Source: Amorphophallus konjac (Eukaryota > Streptophyta > Magnoliopsida > Alismatales > Araceae). Taken from it: a DNA stretch of 64,000 bases. The stretch lies in NCBI GenBank assembly GCA_022559845.1, contig CM040118.1, forward strand, positions 448,072,053 through 448,136,052, given 5' to 3'. Positions 1 to 11,297 of this stretch are shown here, in pieces. Each line of letters opens with the position of its first letter. Within the stretch, counting starts at the first letter, position 1. The notes beneath the pieces are model-generated. The model was not told the origin of the DNA, ran no database searches, and was given only the letters and a program-made list of their open reading frames with translations. The position numbers and the translations under genes were made by a program.

Positions 1-1455
1 GATTTTAGTCAGAAGACCCAGCTCAACGCATAGGGAATGCTTCCAAGTCGACATAATCCACTCTTCCACAGACGCCATTTAATATACCAGATATGTAATT
101 CAATTCAAGTGTGATCATGCAATTCAAATTGAGAATATTCAATATGCAATCACTTCATACACAACTTTCAAGATTTTTAATTTGATTCAATCAATTAGGC
201 ACATTCATCACAACATGCTAGTAAATGATAATTCAGATTTTTAGAATCAATACCTATCACTTGAGAGTGTCAAATGATAAAGACGGCCATTGCATGAATT
301 GACAAGGTTGAATTATCTTAGTTCAGGAGACAAGATTGGAAGCATTCAATCACTAAGATCACCAACCTCACGAGGGTTGATATTTCAGATTTTGCTTTCT
401 TACCTTTACCTTGAGAATCCATTTTCTTCCAAGCCTTTCACCATGTCTTAGGTACTTGCTTCAACACGTACAAGACTTTCACCACCTTGTACTTGAGTCG
501 ATCCTGGAGGTTGTTCTACACAAAGTATCCCATCTTCTTGTAGCAACTTGAGAATGTTCTCATCATTTTTTATCCTTGCAAGGTATATCTTTAGTTGAAT
601 CAAGCCTGACTATGGATGGCCAACATCACTTGGACTTGGGGAGTGTAATCTGCATCCAAAGATAAAAATAGATTTGATTTGTCAATTATGATTCAGATTT
701 ATTAACAATGGCATGACAAATTATTTTAACAACCAACATCCCCTAGACAGCTCTAGATGCAATGCATAACTCATGTGTGAACCTAAACATTAAGCCCATA
801 TGACGAATGTGGTTGCTCCCCCTTAGTGTGTGCATGAATGCAAGATGTTCAGTAACAATCCAATGTCATATGTATCCTTTTAAGTAAATGACTCATAGTA
901 CCAGGCGAAGAACTTAGATCTGAAGATCACCTCACGCGTAGTGATAGTTTTCAGACAGGCTTAACCCGCCCTTCCACATGTCACCATTTGATATACTATG
1001 TAATCATGGATGACGAAGGCAGGAGGATTGCAATGCATTATGGCATGAAGACACAATGTTCAACTTTTGCATGATAGAGTATGAGAGTGTATGCAAACTC
1101 AATATATGTAGTGAAATCATGATCTGAAGAATCTTCAAGCTCTCCTACAACAAGATGATATATGACAAGTGATATATGCACAAATATGCAAACAACCATG
1201 AATGGAATGCATGTACGGACATATGCAAGACTACATGACTATATGACTCAAAATGAATCAAAACCATGACATAAAGTAAGTTAAAATATGACACAGTCAC
1301 TACAGAAAGTAGGAGGGATATCACCTGATCTTCAAATTCAGTTTTTGATTTTTCTTCCAACCTGACTTATGCCACTTGGCCCGTGTGCCTTACCTTCTTG
1401 ATGAAAACAGATTTCATACTTTACATTTCCATGGCACTCCTGCAAAACAGATTTC
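1..1455 (-). other. Non-coding internal region of A1
   Basis: No open frame of substance is present. On the minus strand it aligns by eye with B at about 9870-11280. It holds two copies of the hairpin module described for B (near 900-1000 and at 1-90) and an AGGGGGAG-type purine tract (minus strand, near 823-832). Near 430-640 it matches the short B frame at 10686-10907, but with stop codons. There is no pol remnant, which supports a family-level loss of pol and not a deletion in one copy. Confidence 0.75.
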
Positions 1456-3135
1456 TCAATTTGTATTCTTAGGTACCCAAACCATCTTGGGTCCTTGTGG
1501 GTTAGCAGCATTTTTGGCACGTGGCTTCCACTTCTTAACAATATTCAAATCATCATCTTTCACAAGAAAATAATCATGCTTAACATTCCAAGATTTGCCA
1601 AAGTGATGGTAGAAGGCACGTGGCATCATATTCTTTCTTCTCATGGGTTCTACTGATTTGTGTGTATGAGCATGATGTGTTGAGTGGGAGTTCTTTCTCT
1701 TCAACAATAATCAGCAATGTGAAGTTGTATGACCTCTTTTACCACAGTGATTGCAATGCATGAAAGATTTTGTGGTGAAAGCTCTCTTTGTATTTTTCAA
1801 AACAGCTTGGTTTCTACATGCTCTCAAGTCATCATTCTTCATAGTGAAATAATCATGCATCAGGTGTCCAAGTTTTCCACAGTAAAGACAAGACATGTTT
1901 CTTTTGTTGGATGCATGGGATTTCGCATGAAAATTTTTAGCATGCACATTTTGAACATTCACACTATTTTTCAGATTGGCTTGAGTTTTTGGCACAATAG
2001 GTTGCTGGGAGTTAGATTTAAAGGTGCTGGGTGTACATGTGCTATGAACAAATGAAGTGTATAACTTACTTTCAATTTTTTTCTTGTTTACAGGATTAAA
2101 CTCCAGCTCTTCTCTTTGAAAGTTCACTTTCATCCCCAGCAATTTATCTAAAGTTCCTTGACCATTCACAAATCTAGACAATGAAGCATTCAAATCAAGA
2201 ATTTTAGATTCAAGAGATGCAACGTGTAATTCATAGGAAACTATCTTATTTTCACACGAATTGACTTGTTCATGTAAAGTAGCATTGATGGTTTTATGAC
2301 TTTCAATTTCTTGCAACAAAGCATGCACTTTTTTAGATTCATCAATATTCACATATTTTCCTTTTTCAAGAATCAACAATCTTGCAGAAATGGCCTTGTT
2401 CAATTTCTTCAGTTTCTCATTTTCTTTAACAAGCTTTTCATCATGAATCAGTTCATTTATCAAGGTTTGATCATTGGCCATTGAATTTAGTTTTGCAGTC
2501 ATCTCCTTGTTTTCATTTCTTAAGGAACATATTTGATCTTTGTGAAATTCAATGTCAAACACATGAGCCTCAATCATTTCCTCAAAATGTAAGCATTTTT
2601 TACAAGAGGAATTACACTTATTTTGTTCGGCATCCTTTTTCAATTTTTTGTTTTCATATTTTAACTTCTTGTATTTTTCAGCAAGATCATCATATGCAAT
2701 CAACAAATCTTCATAGTTAACTTCATCTTCATTATCAGAATCAGAATTTACTTTTGAGCTTGATTCAATTTACTGATCACTCCCTTGATCACTTGTGCCT
2801 GTCATAAGACATTCGTCTTCATGCTCTTCCCGGACTTGGGTTAATCCATCTAAAATGTCCTTCGCGGATCTGCAGTGGGAGACAAAGGGAAAGTGATTAG
2901 AATTGACTGCAGCCGTAAATAACTTCAAGACTAAACAATTTTGATCATGTTTAAACTTTTGATTTGTAGTCCAGACATTTTTGTCTTTAGGTAATTCATA
3001 AGGACCATGTGAGAAAAGCTTCCATAGCTTAGGGTTGTATGAATTGACTAGACTACACATCCTTCCTAACCACACATTGAAATTGCAACCATCAAACACC
3101 GGTGGAGAATTCAAAGTGTATATAATGGTAGTCAT
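1456..3135 (-). pseudogene. A1 gag polyprotein (nucleocapsid/capsid), two nonsense codons
   Basis: This is the structural Gag of a Sirevirus, which would form the cytoplasmic virus-like particle. It is one continuous frame of about 560 codons starting with MTTIIYTLNSPP, a copia gag N-terminus. It contains the HGPYELPKDKNVW block, an acidic Ser/Asp/Glu stretch, and a long Lys/Glu/Asn-rich coiled coil. A degenerate knuckle (CLYCGKLGHLMHDY, last Cys replaced by Tyr) is followed by an intact CCHC knuckle (CNHCGKRGHTTSHC) and a third decayed one. It ends at NPQGPKMVWVPK, the usual end of Sirevirus Gag. Stops interrupt the frame at 2770-2772 (TAA) and 1711-1713 (TGA). There is no frameshift, so this copy is much better preserved than B's gag. 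Confidence 0.88.
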
Positions 3136-3181
3136 TGATCTGGATCACTCTAGATCGTTAGATCTATGAAATTAGAGCCTT

Positions 3182-3194
3182 GGCTCTGATACCA
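3182..3194 (-). promoter_or_regulatory. A1 primer binding site (initiator Met-tRNA)
   Basis: The minus strand reads TGGTATCAGAGCC, complementary to the 3' end of plant initiator methionine tRNA. It starts 2 nt inside the LTR end, as in copia elements, and primes minus-strand DNA synthesis. Confidence 0.95.
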
Positions 3195-4284
3195 ATTGAA
3201 GTCTTACGATCAATGACACCCAAGAGGGAGGTGAATTGGGTGATTACAAATTTTACGAAAGCTTTTACCCTTTTTGAAATGTGTGATAGAATGCTAGATA
3301 AGAGATTTAAAACTATTTGATCACAAATCGGATTTATCAAACCTAATTGATGAAGATATGGATTAAGCAAGATATATGTAGATAAATTCAGAATCGCAAT
3401 TACACTAACACTCACGTAGAATAGAGGTAGAAGAAAAGGATCGAAGCACACAGTTCAAAACACAATGCACAGTGATTTTTAAGGTGGTTCGGATGAAACG
3501 ACGGCAATCCTACATCCACCCCTCACCAAACCCGGTGAGGCTTCACTCGGAGACAAGTCCCCAAATGGAGACGACGCTCCAAACACACACGTAGGATGAC
3601 ACCTGCACACACACACGGGGACGCACCCCAACACACACACACACACGGAGACGAGGTCTCCAACACGATCCAACAATCGAATCAACAACACACGCACTTG
3701 CTGCTACAAGTGCAGTAATCCACACACACAAACACTAAGATCTTGATAAAACCACACAACACACGCAGATCTAAGAAGACCTACGCACACACGAATCAAA
3801 TACGACACACACACACACACACGACCACAGATCCAACAACGATCCACACACACACACGAGTTTGCAGTTTATGATGAACACAATTACAACACCCAAAACA
3901 TAAAGACGATGAGGCTTAGTTTAGAAAACTCATGTTTTGGGTTCCCCTTGAATGCATGTTGCGGATCTTGAACGTATCTTCACTTGATCGGAGCTTCAAT
4001 CCGTGCTTGCTTGGTTTTTCTCCTTTCTTGCTTGCTTGGATTCTCTTCTTTCTCCCTTAGGCACTCTTCTTGGAATCCTTGCTTGCTTCCTTGGCTCTTC
4101 TCTTCCTTGAAGGTTGCTAGGTTCAGATTTGGCTTGAAACACCTTGGAGATGGATGAAGATCTTGCTGCACGATGTACTGTTCACGGAGCTACAGTACCC
4201 CTTCTTCCAAGCACCTCCTCTAGCCTCTCTTGATCTCCTTTGATCCATCTTGATCAACTAGGGTTTCCTAACCCTCTTGTGTTT

Positions 4285-4293
4285 GTTTTATAG
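4285..4293 (-). promoter_or_regulatory. Candidate TATA box in A1 LTR
   Basis: The minus strand reads CTATAAAAC, lying downstream of the palindrome cluster in element orientation. The equivalent position in B reads TATAAAA. It is assigned from motif and position only. Confidence 0.5.
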
Positions 4294-4433
4294 CATTTGA
4301 ATGGTCCCTGGACATCCCCCAGACTAGATCCACGTTTTGTGGGTGATTGGGTGTCTTTGAGATTAAATAATTACAATGGAAGAGGCTCTTCTCGAAGTGG
4401 AAAACAAAGTCAACTTTTGTTGGCTCGGGGCTG

Positions 4434-4530
4434 GCGGTCGACCTGTGGAAGCTGGCGGTCGACCGCTACTGAGAAACCCTGTAGAAATTTGATCCCTGGA
4501 ATTTTCGGTCGACCTTGGGCGGTCGACCTC
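4434..4530. repeat. GCGGTCGACC palindrome cluster in A1 LTR
   Basis: Four copies of GGTCGACC occur within about 100 bp, with a degenerate fifth (GGTTGACC) at about 4563. Several extend to GCGGTCGACCGC. The perfect core is self-complementary, and spacers are not conserved between copies. The same cluster occurs in both B LTRs. Confidence 0.85.
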
Positions 4531-5247
4531 CAGTTCTGCAGTATGAGACTTTTCACGTTTGGCGATTCTGGTTGACCGGAATGACCTAGTCCTACAAAGT
4601 TGAAGTGTTAGCCCAATGAAATACATCCAAATAACAATGACTTTAAGTAGATGTTTATTTCATACATTTAGGGGTTGGATTTCACTTGGTTTATGCATTA
4701 GAAACATCAAGACCATTTGAGCATGTTACCATGATTGGAATGAGAAACTAATGCATTTGAAGAGTGAGCTTGTAAGTTATCAAACCAAGTTATCATTGTA
4801 AACCTCAAATATCATGAATGAAGTTTAGAAATGAGAGGTATATGGAATACCCATGGTGATATTGATGACTATGACAAGGTAAGAATCTTACCAATGGTGC
4901 TTGATAGTAAATGGCATATACCACCTGTAATGAATTGTAGAGGAGCAGGGGGTGCTTATCCACACGTTTGGTTCACCGGGTTACTGCCATGAGTTTGATC
5001 ATGCATGCAAGATAGTCAGGGTTAATACCATGCTTGCTCACATTAAACCTCTTGCCTCTTGTAAAACCAACATATGCAAACCAAGGATCAAGACCATATA
5101 ACCGTTGCCATTTGCCATCTCAACCATACATAGATAATAAGAGCATGAGCAATCAACCACAAGTTTAGTTATCATCACTTAATCACACATTAAGTTTAGT
5201 TATCATCAAAACCATAACTTAACAATCATCAAAACTATAACTCAACA

Positions 5248-5941
5248 ATTTTCATTTTCTTTATCGTACAAATATACATATTCATTTAAGCTCTTGATTT
5301 CATTTTGTAGATTCAAGATTTTCAGTTGAGAACTAGCAATCTCTTCTTCACATGATGCAATTTTCTTATTAAGCAAGGAATTAACGATTTTGTGACCTTC
5401 AATTTCTTGTTCAAGAATATACAAATTGTCACAATCATCGATGATCACACATTTTCCTTTCTCAACCTTTTCAAGACTTTTCAACTTACTTTCAAGCAAT
5501 GAAATTTGAATCAACAGGGCACTATTTTCATTTTAGAGTTTGTCAAATGAATTTTTATTCATGGAAGTGTGTTCAAGTTTTTTCATTTGAAAACTCACAT
5601 TTTCATCAACCATTTTATTTATGATTTCATTACATTTAAAATTATCATTCATATTCCTAAAGCTTTCGATTTCCTTTCTTAGTTCCTTCAGCTCTTCAGA
5701 CTTGTCAACATTCAAAGTAGTTTTTCCTTTTACAGAAGGAGCAGTTTTTCAGATATGACGGTATTCAACATTTCAGCTTCTCATTATCCTTTTCTATTTG
5801 TTGAAGTTCAGAAATTCTAGCCAATAAAGATTTATTTTCAGATCTAAGATTTGTAATCATTTCTTTGAGTCCTTCATCATTAAGCATGTGAGACTCAACT
5901 AATCTTTCAAGCTCGTTGCATTTTTCACATGATGAATTGTC
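5248..5941 (-). pseudogene. A2 gag, C-terminal coiled-coil part
   Basis: This continues, on the minus strand, the gag started at 15697-16192. Immediately after the B insertion the frame carries a SSCEKC motif and a Leu/Glu/Lys-rich coiled coil, then runs through several breaks (open segments 5533-5715 and 5242-5514) into the A1 junction at 5247. No knuckle is reached before A1 interrupts it. It is a decayed structural gene. The coiled coil is probably a multimerisation region, inferred from composition. Confidence 0.75.
5937..5941 (+). repeat. Target site duplication of B, left copy (TTGTC)
   Basis: TTGTC abuts the first TG of the left LTR, and an identical copy abuts the last CA of the right LTR at 15697-15701. 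Confidence 0.93.
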
Positions 5942-6486
5942 TGTTGAGTTATGGTTTTGATGATTGTTGTAATTGTTAAGTTATGTTTTGATGATAACTA
6001 AACTTAATGTGTGATTACGTGATGATAACTAAACGTATGGTTGATTACACATGTTCTTGATGATTGCGTTCATTCATCTTATTGTTTATGCCGGTTGCAC
6101 ATGTTGGTTTTACAAGAGGCAAGAGGTTTCATAACCTCTTTAATGTCAACAAGCATGCAATTAACCTAACTATCTTGCATGCAGGTTCAAACTCATGGCC
6201 GTCACCTGGTGAACCAAAACTCTACTTCCCTACAATCCAAAACAGGTGGTATATGTCATTTACTGTCAAGAACCATTGGTGAGACTCCTACCTTATATTA
6301 AAACGAAGCTTCATGCTTTAAACCATCAAGATTCACTCCTTTTCAAAGTTGTGTTCATGAATCATTCCATGTGTTAAATCGAGTTAAACAAACTTGTAAT
6401 CAACTATAACACAAGCCCTTTTCAAGTATCGAACCAATGGATAGTTTCAAGTGAGCTAACACTTGACTTTTGTAGGTTTGGAGACT

Positions 6487-6664
6487 GGCGGTCGACCTGT
6501 GGACCCTTGGCGGTCGACCTGAAATCACAGAACTAAAATTGGCAACCTGTGAACCTGGCGGTCGACCGCCAGGATCTAGCGGTCGACCTATTTTTCCAGC
6601 AGCCAAATGGCTACAGGACGGCTAATGGCGGTCGACCGCTGGCCTCTGTAGGTCGACCGCCAGC
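6487..6664. repeat. GCGGTCGACCGC palindrome cluster, B 5' LTR
   Basis: Six GGTCGACC cores occur in about 180 bp (near 6487, 6508, 6556, 6578, 6627, 6650). Most are flanked to give GGCGGTCGACC or the fully self-complementary GCGGTCGACCGC. They lie upstream of the TATA-like box. The same six positions recur at 14157-14330 in the 3' LTR. Confidence 0.92.
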
Positions 6665-6801
6665 CTCGAATTGCCCCTTTTGTTGACTTTTGTTTCAAGC
6701 TTGAGGAGTGGTCTTTCCACCCATTTGTTTAATCCTAAAGACACCAAATCCACCATGATTTGTGGATCTGGTCTGGGCTTGTCTATGGACCATTTAAGAG
6801 A

Positions 6802-6808
6802 TATAAAA
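6802..6808 (+). promoter_or_regulatory. Candidate TATA box, B LTR
   Basis: TATAAAA lies about 140 bp downstream of the last palindrome. It is kept in the 3' LTR near 14470. Assigned by motif and position. Confidence 0.55.
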
Positions 6809-7573
6809 CATCTCATTGAAGCCACAACCCTAACCATCCAAGGGGATTCAAGAGGAGATCAAGAGGAGGCTGTCAAAGAGAAGAAGGAGGAGTAGTGCTA
6901 CTGTAGCATGAATAGTAGTCCGTGAATCAAGTTTCATCCAGCAGCTAAAGATCCAAGATCCTTCTTGAAGCCTTCATCCTCCTATGAGCTGAAGAAGCAA
7001 GCATCCAACAAGAAGAGATCGAAGGAGAGCCTATCAACCAAGGAGCCTATAAAGAGAAGAAGAAGAAGGATGCTACAAGGAAGAAGGAGCCATTCAAGCA
7101 TCATCTGAAGGTACTCTAGCTCCGGTTGAAGTCAGCAATCTCAAAGGAAGAGAACAAGCTCACAAGCATCAAGGAGATACAAGGATTGTCCAAGTGAAGA
7201 AGAAGGGTACTGTAGCCGTGAATAGTATTCCGTGCAGCAAGTGTTCTTCATCCATTCTCAACCCCGCAGCATGCATTCAAGGGAACCCAAATCAGGGGAT
7301 TTCTAAACTGTGCCTTATTGTGTTTTAAGTTCATGTTCGTGTTTTGTATAGAATGCAAAAACTTGTGTGTGTGTGGATCGTTGTTGGATCCGTGGTCATG
7401 TTTGTGTGTGTCGTATTTGATTCGTGTGTGTGTGGATCTTCCTAGATCTGCGTTTGTGTGTGTGTGTGGGTCTGTTTAGATCCATTTTGTCACGTGTGTG
7501 TGGATTGCTGCACTTGTGGCAGCGGGTGTTTGTGTTGTTGATCTGGTTGTCAGATCGTGTTGGAGACTTTGTC

Positions 7574-7706
<133 letters not shown>

Positions 7707-7812
7707 TGGGGCGTGTCCCCATGTGTGTGTGAAGGCGTCATCCTGCGTGTGTGGTTGGAGCGTCGTCTCCGTTTGGGGATTTATCCCCGAGTGAAGCCTC
7801 ACTGGGTTTGGT

Positions 7813-7862
7813 GAGGGGTGGACGTAGGATTGCCGTCGTTGCATCCGAACCACCTTAAAAAT
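7813..7862 (+). promoter_or_regulatory. Conserved Sirevirus LTR hairpin block, B 5' LTR
   Basis: GGGGTGGACGTAG is followed by a short inverted repeat (GGAT...ATCC with extra GC pairs) and then GAACCACCTTAAAAA. The same pair of flanking blocks is found in A1, A2, E and F, with different but self-pairing sequence between them. The function is unknown. Confidence 0.8.
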
Positions 7863-8143
7863 CGTTGTGCAGTATGGTTTGAATTGTGTGGTTTGATCCA
7901 TTTCCTCTACCTCCATTCTACATGAGTGTTAGTGTAAATTATTGTTCTGGATTTATCTACGTATATATTGCATAATCTATATCTTATCACATAAAGTTTG
8001 ATAAATCCAATCTGTGTTCAAATAGTTTTGTATCTCTTAACTAGCATTCTATCACATATTTCAAAAAGGCCAAAAGTTTTCATAAAATTGGTAAACACCC
8101 AATTCACCCCCCTCTTGGGTGTCATTGATCGCTGGACTTCAAT

Positions 8144-8156
8144 TGGTATCAGAGCC
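8144..8156 (+). promoter_or_regulatory. B primer binding site (initiator Met-tRNA)
   Basis: TGGTATCAGAGCC starts 2 nt after the LTR end and matches the 3' end of plant initiator methionine tRNA. Confidence 0.96.
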
Positions 8157-8202
8157 AAGGCTCTAATTTCATAGATCTTACGATCTAGAGTGATCTAGAT
8201 CA

Positions 8203-9866
8203 ATGACTACCATTATGTACACTTTGAATTCTCCACCGGTGTTTGATGGTTGCAATGTCAATTTGTGGTTAGGTAAAATATGTAGTCTTGTCAACTCATA
8301 TGACCCAAAGCTATGAAGCTTATTTCACATGGTCCTTATGAATTGCCTAAAGACAAAAATGTCTGGACTGCAAATCAAAAGTTTAAACATGATCAAAATT
8401 GTTTAGTTCTAAATTGCTTATTGCTGCAGTTGATTCTAATCATTTTCCTTTTGTCTCCCATTGTAGATCCGCGAAGGATATCTTGGTTGGCTTAACCAAA
8501 GTTCGGAAGAGCATGAAGACCAATGTCTTGTGGCAGGCACGAGTAATCAAGGGAGTGATCAACAAGTTGAATCAAGCTCAAAGGTAAATTCTGATTCTGA
8601 TAATGAAGATGAATTTAGCTATGAGGAGTTATTGATTGCATATGATGAGCTTGCTGATAAATATGAGAGGGTTAAGTCTGAAAATAAAAAATTGAAAAAG
8701 AATGTTGGATAAAATAAATGTGATTCTCCATGTAAAGAATGCTCACACTTGAAAGAATTGATTGATGGTCATGTGTTCGGCATTGAAATTCACAAAGATC
8801 AAATTTCTTCCTTGAGAAATGAAAACAAAGAGCTGAGAGAGAGAGAGTTAGTCTTATGAGCAATGGTCAAAATGAGTTTGCTCATGATAAAAATCTTGAA
8901 ATGAAAAATGAGAAACTGAAGGAATTGAATAAAACCATTTCTGAAAGATTGCTTGCTCTTGAAAAAGGAAAATTTGTGAATAATGATGAATCTGAAAAAG
9001 TGCATGCTTTGTTGTAAGAAATTGAAAGTCATAAAACCATCAATGCTACTTTACATGAACAAGTCAATTCTATAAAAATAAGATGGTTTCCTATGAATTG
9101 CACATTGCATCTCTTCAATCGAAATTCTTGACTTGAATGTTTCAATGTCTAGATTTGTGAATGGTCAAGAAAACTTAGATAAATTATTGGGGACGAAAGT
9201 GAATTTTCAAAGGGAAGGGCTGGGTTTTAATCCTGTGAACAAAAAGAAGTTTAAAATAAAGTTTATACATCTTTTGTGCACAGTTCAAACATAGCCAGCA
9301 TATCAAATGGGTCCCTAAAATAATCTTCTTCACTGACAATAAAAAGATCAAATGAAAATCTGAAAAAGAGAAATCATGTTGCACACACACATGCATCCCC
9401 AAAGAAAATCAACTTGCATCAAGAATCCAAAAATACTACTAGCACTTCCATGCTTGTTGAACAAATTTCTGCCACACACACACAACCACCTTGGAAGAAA
9501 CTCTCATGTTTTTACTATGGTAAATTTGGTCATGCCATGCATGATTATTTCATTATGAAGAATGATGATTTGAGAGCATGTAAGAAAATGAATGAATTCA
9601 AAAATACAAAAAAGGTTTCATTTGGGAGAAATAAATTTGAGAAATCTTATGTTCATGCAAAGAGACCACATGGGAAAATGTCTTCTGTGTGTTGTCTCCA
9701 TTGTGGTGAATCTGGGCATACTAAACATGATTGTAAGTCGATGCATGGTTATCCCTTGATAAAAAATGATAATTTGAATACTGTCAAAAAGTGGAAACCA
9801 TGTGCAAATGTTGCTGCTAACCCACAAGGACCCAAAAGAATTTGGGTACCTAAGAATGGCAAATGA
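8203..9866 (+). pseudogene. B gag, multiply frameshifted
   Basis: It is homologous along its length to A1 gag. It begins MTTIMYTLNSPP, then shifts frame near 8310, 8400 and 8530. It continues with the acidic Ser-rich run and coiled coil (AYDELADKYE), with a stop after KKNVG and more breaks to about 9400. The C-terminal frame 9414-9866 carries a knuckle whose second Cys is lost (CFYYGKFGHAMHDY), an intact CCHC (CLHCGESGHTKHDC) and the end NPQGPKRIWVPK. Several frameshifts in a copy whose LTRs are nearly identical suggest it was already defective when it moved and was packaged by Gag from another copy. That is an inference. Confidence 0.85.
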
Positions 9867-10301
9867 GAAATATGTTTTGCAGGTGTGCCTTGGGAATATA
9901 AAACATGAAATCTGTCTTCGTCAAGAAGGTAAGGCACTCGGGCCCAGTGGCATAAGTTAGGTTTGAAGAAAAAATCAAAAACTAAAATTTGGAAGCTCAG
10001 GTGATATCTCTCCTACTCTCACCAGTGACTGCATAAGGCTTTGATTCATTTTGAGTCTTTTAGTCATGTAGTCTTGCATATGTCCATACATGCATTCCAT
10101 TCATAGTTGTTTGCATATTTGTGCATATATCACTTGTCATATAGCATTTTGTTGTAGGAGAGCTTGAAGATTCTCATGATCAAGATTTCACTACACATAT
10201 TGAGTTTGCATACACTTTCATACTCTGTCATGCATAAGTTGAACATTGTGAATTCATGTCATAATGCATAGCAATCCTCCTACCTTCACCACCCTTGACT
10301 A

Positions 10302-10411
10302 TATAGTATATCAAATGGTGACATGTGGAAGGGCATGTTTCGCCAGTCTGAAAGCTATCACTACGCGTGAGGTGATCTTCGGATCTAAGTTCTCCGCCCG
10401 GTACTATGAGT
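10302..10411 (+). repeat. Hairpin module, copy 1
   Basis: It starts TAGTATATCAAATGG and runs to CCGCCCGGTACTATGAG. It contains CACTACGCGTGAG followed by GATCTTCGGATC, a 4-bp stem with a TTCG loop. A1 keeps the pairing with a different base pair (GATCTTCAGATC). Confidence 0.75.
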
Positions 10412-10685
10412 CAATTAGTTACAGGCTGCATATGGCATTGGATGGTAACTGAACATCTTGCATTTATGTACACACTAAGGGGGAGCAAATACATTCATCT
10501 TATGGCATTAACATTTAGGATCACACATGAGTCATGCATTGCATCTAGAGCTGTCTAGGGGTGTTGGTTGTTAAAATTATTTGTCATGTCATTATTACTA
10601 AATTTGAATCAAAATTGACAAAACAAACCTTTCTATCTTTGGATGCAGATTATACTCTTAAAATCCAAATGATGATGGGCTAGTC

Positions 10686-10907
10686 ATGTCCAAGCTTGAA
10701 TCAACTGGAAGAATACCTTGCAAGGATGAAAATGATGAGAACCCTCTCAAGTTGCTACAAGAAGATGGGCTACTTTGTGTAGAACAACTTCCAGGATCGA
10801 CTCAAGTGCAAGGTGGTGAAAGTCTTGTACGTGTTGAAGTATGTACCCAAGACATGGTGGAAGGCCTGGATCAAAATGGATTCTCAAGACAAAGGTATGA
10901 AAAGTAA
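10686..10907 (+). other. Short frame shared with A1 (73 codons), status unclear
   Basis: The frame begins MSKLESTGRI and has a Gln/Glu-rich middle (LLQEDGLLCVEQ, QVQGGESLVRVE). A1's matching stretch (minus strand, about 430-640) has the same peptide in large part, but with stops in place of Gln/Arg codons near its end. I recognise no family. It could be a relic of an extra ORF, or DNA that is conserved for another reason. The neighbouring A1/B non-coding DNA is similarly conserved, so coding potential is not shown. Confidence 0.25.
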
Positions 10908-11190
10908 AATTTGAAGTACTAACCGCCGTGGAGTTAGCAATCTTAGTGCATGAAGGCCTTCGATATTGTCATCTAAACTAAGGTAATTCAACCTCGTCAG
11001 TTCATGCAATGGTCTTTTGTCACTTGGTGACATTTTAGGATGACAGGTATTGATTCAACTTGAACTGTCATTCTCCATTCTGCTGTGACAACTTGCTTAT
11101 TGGTTGATTGAAACTAAAATCTTGAACTTTATGTTGACCTTTGAACATCCTTCAATCTGATTGCTTGAGCACATTTAAGCTTAATTGAGT

Positions 11191-11297
11191 ATCTGGTATA
11201 TCAAATACTGAGTAGTGAAAAGATGGATTATCTTCACCTGGAAACTCTCACTATGCGTAAGTTGGTCCTTGGACCAAAGTTCTCCGCCCTGTACTAG
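11191..11297 (+). repeat. Hairpin module, copy 2
   Basis: It starts ATCTGGTATATCAAAT and ends CCGCCCTGTACTAG. Its core TTGGTCCTTGGACCAA is a 7-bp stem with a 2-nt loop, at the position where copy 1 has GATCTTCGGATC. The flanks (CACTAYGCGT, AAGTTCTCCGCCC) are kept, so the two copies share architecture with different stem bases. Confidence 0.75.

Larger units (their letters stand above)
1..5247 (-). mobile_element. Element A1: gag-only Sirevirus-like retrotransposon, 3' part outside window
   Basis: Reading the minus strand from 5247 to 1, the order is LTR, initiator-Met primer site, gag, then non-coding internal DNA that runs off the window edge. It is closely related to element B throughout (same LTR, gag and downstream non-coding DNA), so the two are one family. 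Its right end lies in the gag of element A2. The last LTR bases are CA at 5246-5247, and the first flanking bases are ATTTT (5248-5252), the predicted target duplication. The matching copy is outside the window. No protease, integrase or reverse transcriptase follows the gag stop. Confidence 0.88.
3197..5247 (-). repeat. A1 5' LTR (2051 bp)
   Basis: The LTR is bounded TG...CA and lies between the primer site and resumed A2 gag sequence. It matches the B LTRs in order: the AACCACCTTAAAAA block (minus strand, 3476-3490), the GGGGTGGA block (about 3525-3536), an AC/GT-rich zone (3600-3860), CTATAAAAC promoter-like sequence, then the GGTCGACC palindromes at about 4434-4530. Only one LTR of this element is in the window, so its age cannot be judged. 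Confidence 0.9.
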
